From positions 45,639,034 to 45,703,033 of the forward strand of contig NC_133169.1 in assembly GCF_040802235.1 (NCBI RefSeq): 64,000 nucleotides of DNA, read 5' to 3'. The translations under genes and the position numbers were made by a program. Shown here piece after piece: positions 57,500 through 64,000 of this stretch (its first letter is position 1; every line of letters begins with the position of its first letter). Source of the DNA: Manis javanica. Taxonomy: Eukaryota; Chordata; Mammalia; Pholidota; Manidae. A model generated the notes under the pieces. The model saw nothing but the letters and a program-made list of their open reading frames with translations. It was not told the DNA's origin and made no database searches.

Positions 57500-58230
57500 G
57501 AAAAAAAGACAGGGGTCAGAATGACTTTATTTTTTTCTGCCTGAGCATTAGGGGGTGTAGAGGTGTCATTTCCTGAGACAAGGAAATCCTCAGGGGCACA
57601 TGTCTGGGTGAATGAGTGACCAGAGGTTCTTCGTGGGTCACCGTCAGTTTAGCTGTCTATCAGATATCCACTTGCACCTGTCTCATTGGCCTTTGGGCAT
57701 GTGATCTGCAAACCCCAGGGAGTTCATGGGAGAGGTCCAAGATAGATGTATACATTTGAAGTCATCAATTATTGGTGGTATTTACAGTCATGAAATTGGG
57801 TGACATTATTATGGGAATGAGTATAGTTATAGAAAGAAAGGTCCCCAAACTGAGCCCTGGGGTACTCCCTATGTGTGAGGAGTTTAGGAAGATGAGAAGA
57901 AACCAGAAAGGGAGATGGGGGTGGGGAAACTACCATCTCCTTTTCTCAGCTGAGTAAACCATATCCTTCTGTTCTACACATCTTCCAGTTTGCAATCTCC
58001 ATCATCACAGAATATTTACATGGTAAACAATCCCATGAGAGTGTAGAGTGACTTCCCCTATTGATGGTAAACAATTATTTGAATCCCTCCATACTTCTTG
58101 TATTGAAGCTACGGTGCAATGTTGCATAGTCCTGTGGGAAGCAGAGCATCTTACTGCTCCTATTACCCTTCTCCATAAAGTGTAAGTGTCTATACCAGGG
58201 GCTGGATGTATGTCTGGAACCCAAATGCCA
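57500..58230. other. Intergenic stretch, nothing recognised
   Basis: About 700 bp between an old LINE fragment and the second family X LTR. No feature is supported. Confidence 0.4.
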
Positions 58231-58238
58231 TGGAGTAG

Positions 58239-59397
58239 TGCTGCCAGGCAAATATGTCTGGGGAGGTCTCTCTCTGCACACTAGGTGAAACCTCAACCTA
58301 AATGGGGGAGGGTTCTTGACCGATTGAGAAAGAATTCTCAAACAGGTCTGACGAGTGTAGGTAAGGAAGGAGTTTGTTAAAGTGAGCGTAGGTGCGAATT
58401 TCAGCAGGCGTGCAGACATCCGAGGGCAAGGAAGAGCACAGGGAGGAAACGGAAGCTCATTGAACCTCTGCTTGGCAGAGGGCATATCCCTTGCCAACTC
58501 CTACAGTCAGTGTCACCTGGTGAACAGTGTCTGCTTGAATCTGCCAGGCGTGGGAAATGAGTCACTACCCCTCCAGGATTTGGGGGAGCCACATAGCACT
58601 GGAGGGAGTGAGATTATGTTCTGAGAACTTTCCAAAAACAAGGAAAGGAGATTTTTTGGGCAGGCTGTTAAAGAGCATGATCGTGCAGCTGCAGTCCTGT
58701 CCAGGTCACCCAGGGGATGAAACTTGCAAGCAGAAATCAGAGATCTCATCAGCCCTTCACTACTTGTCTGAAGTAGAATGGAGACAGAGTGAGGACTTGT
58801 GCTTAAGTCTAGAAAATTGTATGAAATAGCAAAGTAATAAATCAGTTAACCACTGAAAGAGCACAGAGACAAAACTCAGTAAGTTAAGCAGTGAGAAGGC
58901 TTTATTTAAGGCAAAAATACACACTCAAAGAAGGAAGAGTTCAGGCAACCTCAGAGAGGAGGTGCACTTAAGGGCTGACGATTCTGAGTGGGGCAAAAGG
59001 CTGGGGGCTGGGATCTGCATAGGCTTGACATGTGCTCCTATGATGTCTCTCTGGTGAAAGACATTATGTCACCATCCACAGTCAGTCCTCTAGGTATTCT
59101 GTAAGATAACACAAGGAATTTATTGATGCTGTTCTTATCCAATTTAGTGGTTACCCTCAAGCACTGGGGACATATTTTTCAGGACTTCTTGCCCAGCCTT
59201 AAGAGTGTCAGGTATTGTCTGATTACCATAAAACATGTTAGGAATCTTACTAACTAACTCCCTGGTTTTTAAAATGGAATCTTAGCCTGAAGATGGAGTC
59301 CCTCCTATTCTTACTATACTGTTTATATCTTGGCATTTTTCATCATAGGCAGAATAATTCAATCATGATGCTTGTTCTGTATCCCTGACCTACCTCA
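58239..59397 (-). mobile_element. Solo LTR, family X copy 2 (4-bp TSD GTAG)
   Basis: 1159 bp beginning TG and ending CA, flanked by GTAG at 58235-58238 and 59398-59401. It aligns along its whole length with 45320-46477, with the same order of landmarks: TGGGGGAGGGTTCTTGAC, GGAAGCTCATTGAAC, CTTGTGCTTAAGTCTAGAAA, AAGGCTTTATTTAAGGC, CTGGTTTTTAAAAT. The two differ by many substitutions and small indels. The family's poly(A) signal on the minus strand is kept. No coding sequence lies beside it. Confidence 0.8.
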
Positions 59398-59560
59398 GTA
59401 GCAAAGAGTTGGAAACAAAATTCTAGGTTCTTATCCCAAATTTGCCTCTTTTTTTTTTCTATGTATAATTAGGAAGTAATTTTCCTTGTTCAAGCCTTAG
59501 CTCACATGATTGATATATAAGGAAAAAAATGCAACCTGTGTCTCATTAGCAGGTTTTTTT
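59398..59560. other. Short spacer
   Basis: Target duplication of the LTR and about 150 bp of AT-rich DNA before an antisense L1 3' end. Confidence 0.4.
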
Positions 59561-59990
59561 TTTTTAGATTTTATTTTATTTTTTACTTGGTAGACTTGAA
59601 ATATACAAAGCTACACATATTTAACATGTACAGTTTGGTGAGTTTGAACATATGCAAACACCCATGATATCATCACCATAATGAAGGAACTGGACATACC
59701 CAACACTTCCCAGAGTTTCCCTGTGTTTCTTTTTGTGGCAAGAACACTTAACATGGTATCTACTCTCTTAACAAATTTGGAAGTGCACAATATAGTACTG
59801 TTAACTATAGGTAGATACAGTGTTGTACAGCAGATCTCTAGAGTTTATTCATGAAGCACAACTGAAATAACAATGCCTCAATCCCCCCCACCACCCAGCC
59901 CGTGGCAACCACTATTATATTCTTTTCTAGGAGTTTGGCTACTTTAGATTCCTCATATAAGTAGAATTAAGCAAACATATTTCTCCCCTC
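59561..59990 (-). mobile_element. Antisense L1 3' UTR fragment
   Basis: It starts with a T-run (59555-59567) and ATTTTATTTTATTTTTTA, then CATGTACAGTTTGGTGAGTT and TATGCAAACACCCATGATAT, a standard antisense L1M 3'-UTR order. It continues to GGCAACCACTATTATATTC near 59910. Confidence 0.65.
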
Positions 59991-59999
59991 TTAAAATAT

Positions 60000-60960
60000 T
60001 TCTTGATCCCATCTTTTCATCTAGGTCCCATTTTTATGCAATTGGAAAACTCCTCAAGAGAGATGTCTGTACTTCTGTGTATACTTCCTCACTTCTTTTC
60101 TCTCTCTTTTTTAAAAATTACTTTATTGAGCTAATGCAAAAAGCTGTTGAAATTTTAAATGAGCTCCCATGTATAAAAAGTTTGTAAATTCTAAAGTGCT
60201 ATGTAGATGTCATATAATTATTATTACATTGAAGAGCCATGATCAGTGTATCCCACCTTTCTATTTTTCCCTGGCGTGGAACCTTTAGAACTTAGAGTGA
60301 CCACTCATTTTTTTTATGCACGTGGTTTCCTGTAAGGTGAGAAGCAGTGGGGAAGGGACTCAGTTTGGACAGGCCTCCTTAGTGAGCAGGACTCACAGAT
60401 ATTATATCATTCACAAACAACAGTATAGACATGATTCTAAATTTTAGAAACAGAGCCAGGAGAATGTTGGATGTAATTTTTAGGATGTATAAGCCCTGAC
60501 CTAAAGCAAAGTTTACCAGTGACAAAGTGTTTGGGGTTTTATAAATAATGTTTTCTTTGGCTGGATTCTGGCTTTATTTGAAGACTTCTGTCAACACAGG
60601 GAATTCTCTACTTGGGCCTAGGATTCCCCAGATTGGTGGTGCACTTGTCCCTTTCTGGAGGTTTGCTGTGAGTTTTCTCAGTCTTAGAATCATGTGGGAT
60701 CTGTATTTGAACAGAGACTGAAAATAACTACATCATCTCCACATTCCTCAACCCTTTGTCACTAGATTGCAGACCCACTGGTGGGCTGCCTTCTTCTGGG
60801 GAAAAAAGACATTGCTCCTTTTTGACTTCAGTGGAGAAGAGGTTGGCAAAGTTACTGGGTTTGGTGATATCTATGGAGAAAGACCCAAGGAGAAAAAGTT
60901 AGTTACTTCTGGGGCTTTGCATAATTTTTAGGGTAAATTCATAGAAATTTAGGTGGTAGG
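60000..60960. other. Intergenic stretch, nothing recognised
   Basis: About 1 kb, AT-rich, no supported gene or repeat boundary. Confidence 0.4.
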
Positions 60961-63748
60961 AAAAGAGCAAGAGAATAAAACCTAAATTATCAAAATAAAT
61001 GAAATCATAATGATACATAAGGAAATCAAAGGCATAGGAAAGAAACAAGACAGTATAACCAAAATCTTGAGTCTCTAAAAATTCCAAGAGGGTGGAGAAA
61101 CTGGACTTCTCAGTAAGGAAAAATGAGAAATGATTCAAATAAATTTAAAAAATGAAAAGGTAGGAATTTTAGATATGGTAGAGAGTAAAGCTAAGGAAAC
61201 AACATTGTTAAAAAGTATTTATGGATACAATAGACACATATCTGAAAATAAAAGCATAGTTAGTCTAAGAAGAAATAGAAAACTTGGTAGAATTATAATC
61301 ATTAATGACATTGAATTATGTTAAAAAGATAACATCTTTGTTCTTCTCACTAGTCCCATAAAAAATAATTTTACAGGTGGTGGATTTTACGAGTTTCAAG
61401 GGACACATAATCCCCATAATGTTTTTCCAGAAAATAAAAAAGAAAGAAAAATTGCCCGACTCATTTTATGAGTCTTGTATAACTTAGATTAAAATTAGTC
61501 CCATAAATATATGAAAAAGATACACTGATTTTTTTTGTGGAAACATTTTTTAATATTATCCAAGGAAATTGAACATTTATTTAAAAAAAACACTGTATTG
61601 TTACCAGGGGGCAGCTTTCCTGGGAACACAAAGATGATTCAGCTTTAGAAACTTTATGAATTCATATCACAATGGTTGACTAAAGGAAAACAGAGTTAGT
61701 TCAATATGCTTGGGAAAAAGTGATGACAATTCTTAGAAAACTAGAAATAGGAATTTGATAACCGAATAAAGCCCCATATACAAATATCCTACAACAGATG
61801 TCATATTGTTAGGGTGTCAAGTTCTCAATTCTCGTCCCCACCACAACAAAAAATGGAAGGGTAGAAACACAGTAGTGAAGGGGAGCAAAAGTTTTGTTTA
61901 AATGTCCTCGAAGGAATAGGCCAGCAGCAAGGCAGACAAAGGCAGGCTTGCTTGAATGAACAGAGAGGAAGGGGAAGCTCACTGACGGGAACTTGCAAGC
62001 TCAAATCCCAGCTCTAAGTACCTCCTCCCTACTTATCTGAATTAGGACAGAGTGAAGACTTGTGCTTAAAATCTGGAAAACAGAATTAAATAGCAAAGGG
62101 ATGAAGACACTATTGGAAGAGCACAGAGATAAAATGTAGTAAGTTTAGCAGCAAAAAGTCTTTTAAAATTACACACTCCAATAAAGGGTAGTCTGGGCAA
62201 TCTCAGAGAGGAAGTGGGCTTAAAAGCTGGGATTTCTGTCTGGGATAAAGATAAAGGGTCACGGGCATAGGCTTGTCAAGCAGTCTCATGATGTCTATCT
62301 CCGGTGAGAGACAATATGTTATTATCCACAGTCAGTGCTCCAGATAATTCTGTAGGATATACTTCCTGTTCCTCTCTAAGATAATGGCTACCTCCACGCA
62401 CTGGGAACATACCTCTTAAGACTGCTTGCCTTGCCTTAAGATAGGTTGTTGGTTGATTACCAAAGAATATGTTAGGAATCCAACTTCCCAATTCTCTGCT
62501 TTTAAAATGGATTCTTAGCCTTAAGATAAGTCCCTTCTGTTCTTACTATGCTATTCATATCTCAGCATTTTTAGGAAAATTAATCGTGATGCTTCTCCGT
62601 GTCTCTGCCCTCTCTCACCTGCATTAATTAGAGCAGGTCTCAAGGTCAGCCCAGATTTAGAGCCTGTGGAGTGAACTCACACTGCAAAGGGCACTGACTC
62701 TGCGAGTCCTTCCTGGCTCTCTGGTTCTATGTGGTTAATTCTTTTGACTCCCATACAGTGGCCTTTACTGGCCCTATGCTCCCTCCGCCTGCTCATATCT
62801 ATTGTTCTGCCTAACAATATTTAATAGATAAATATAAGGCACTTCTTCTAAACGCAAGAGCAAGACATATACTTTGTATAAATGGTACTTACTAGGGTAC
62901 TAATTATTCTAGCCAAAAGGAAAGGAAAGAAAGTACTAATTGATATGGAGAATATATTGTAACTATTTACTGATTCAAAATCCAAGAGAATTAATGGGCA
63001 AATTAGTCACACCAATAAGAAACTTTAACAAGATTCCCCAATATAAGATTAGCATGTAAAAGTAAATAAGACTTCCTTTATACCAACAATAATCAACTTA
63101 AAATATAAAAGAATTAGGGTCTTTTATAAGTGCCAGACGTGATTGATGTTCAATGTATTAAACCATCTGGCTGAGGCTGGTGTCTAGCCTCAAGGTCACA
63201 TTGCTTTGCAAACTAAGGTATAACAGTAGTTGAAAAGGTGTCACATATATTTGTAATGGCAACACAAGCTATAAAATAAGTAAATTAATTTAACAAGGTA
63301 CACAAGAGCTTTATAAAGGAAATTGTAAAACTCTAGTAAAGGACAGGAAAGAAAATCCAAGTAAATGTAGAAATATACCAGGCTCATGAGTAGGAAGACT
63401 TTACCATGTAAAAATGCTAGTGTTTCCAAGTTTGGAATATATTACATGCATTTTTAATAATAATTACAGTCGGAATCATGAGGCAAGTTGGCATGTGGAT
63501 TTAAAAATATATATAGAAAAATAAAGGCCCTAAAATAGCTAATAAAAGTTTAAAATTTTGAACTTAGATGGAGAAGAGAAAGAATGAGTGACCCTCCTAG
63601 ATACTGAAATACACTGCAAAGCAGTAAGTGGTAAAATACATTGGTAAATGTATAAGGGTAGACATACAGTACAGAACTGACAGTCCAGAAACAGATATGT
63701 GTCTTTATGTGAACTTGCTAAATGATGGTAATGGCATCATAAATCAGG
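60960..63748 (+). mobile_element. Old L1 ORF2 remnant, split by the third family X LTR
   Basis: A-rich sense-strand L1 sequence without a frame, for example AAGAAGAAATAGAAAACTTGG near 61268 and TTCCTTTATACCAACAATAA near 63072. The element is interrupted at about 61805-62617 by LTR sequence. Confidence 0.45.
61805..62617 (-). mobile_element. Divergent LTR related to family X (copy 3)
   Basis: The same landmarks recur in the same order and orientation: GGGGAAGCTCACTGA, GACTTGTGCTTAAAATCTGG, AGAGCACAGAGATAAAA, CAATCTCAGAGAGGAAG, GTGAGAGACAATATGTT, TTAAAATGGATTCTTAGCC, ending CTCTCTCA at 62617. It lacks several hundred bases compared with copies 1 and 2, and its left end (TGTTAGGGTGTCAAG near 61808) differs, so it is a subfamily member or an internally deleted copy. 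No TSD was seen. Confidence 0.65.
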
Positions 63749-63764
63749 GGAAAATGCTTTAATT

Positions 63765-63962
63765 AAAAACTTTTTTTATTTAGGTATCACTGATATACAC
63801 TCCTGTTTCATGAGGTCGGCTCTGTTCTCCAGGTGTATACAGTCTGGTGCAGCCTTCTTTCCTGTTGGTCTTGTAAGATTAGTTGTATTAACTATATTTT
63901 TGTATTATATGTGGTCTGGGGAGGGATTCTCTGTCTCACCTCTCACACTGCCGTCTTTAATT
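63765..63962 (-). mobile_element. Mini-L1: 5' tip joined to 3' tip, perfect 16-bp TSD
   Basis: GGAAAATGCTTTAATT at 63749-63764 and 63963-63978 is an exact 16-bp target-site duplication around 198 bp. Read on the minus strand, the insert first follows the L1 5' UTR tip for about 145 nt, from a counterpart of GCCAAGATGGC through the region aligned to + 37870-38030 and 44960-45120. It then jumps to the last 45 or so nt of an L1 3' end (the counterpart of ATTAATGATACC) and an A-rich tail. ORF1, ORF2 and most UTR are absent. It was therefore inserted as a short polyadenylated RNA by L1 machinery. Confidence 0.85.
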
Positions 63963-64000
63963 GGAAAATGCTTTAATTTTAAGATAAATGTTTCATGAAA

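Noticed and set aside
45170-58497. Paired 133- and 140-codon minus ORFs (45170-45571, 58075-58497) as a duplicated small gene
   Set aside because: Both lie largely in the same part of the two family X LTRs; their similarity reflects the repeat, and the third copy has no such ORF.
1-64000. tRNA or microRNA genes
   Set aside because: No cloverleaf with intact A and B boxes was noticed, and hairpins cannot be assessed reliably by eye.

Overview
This is mammalian nuclear DNA: large introns, ancient MIR and L1 remnants, two nearly full-length L1 copies, several solo retroviral LTRs, retroposed copies with target-site duplications (TSDs), a broken olfactory receptor, and exons of one recognisable single-copy gene. 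The L1 subfamilies and the lack of any recognised Alu, B1/B2, CAN or ruminant SINE suggest a laurasiatherian placental. The L1 3' ends look most like pangolin (Manis) L1, but that is recalled, not tested. There are no bacterial, phage or CRISPR features.

Region by region. 1-19 kb: repeat-dominated intergenic DNA. An LTR at 284-777 has perfect terminal inverted repeats. An old L1 at about 2.0-4.6 kb has been invaded in turn by a short LTR (2290-2598), a polyadenylated retroposon with a 12-bp TSD (3118-3623) and a retrocopy of U1 snRNA (3676-3845). Small nested L1 3' ends with clear TSDs lie at 13.9 kb and 16.9 kb. 19-31 kb: a decayed KEL gene (Kell blood group zinc endopeptidase) on the + strand. 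Exons for the N-terminus, the membrane anchor and the first part of the ectodomain can be aligned from 19156 to 30918. They carry two frame disruptions and four in-frame TGA codons; two internal exons and the whole zinc-binding 3' half were not found. 31-45 kb: an ERV LTR, then two head-to-tail minus-strand L1 elements of about 6.0 and 6.4 kb separated by an older L1/HAL1-type fragment. Both retain their 5' ends and both are dead. 45-64 kb: two solo LTRs of one family (1158 and 1159 bp, each with a 4-bp TSD) and a third divergent copy, an olfactory receptor pseudogene at 48.5-49.5 kb (OR10AC-like), MIR copies, a (TATC)n microsatellite, and at the far right a 198-bp mini-L1 in which an L1 5' tip is joined directly to an L1 3' tip inside a perfect 16-bp TSD.

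No intact protein-coding gene was found. The window records loss of a blood-group protease gene and of an olfactory receptor, and repeated rounds of L1 and ERV insertion. The strongest leads are the KEL pseudogene, with the possible structural break after its last recognisable exon, and the spliced-looking mini-L1. Statements about family membership rest on recall of the families; TSDs, frames and stop codons were read directly from the bases.
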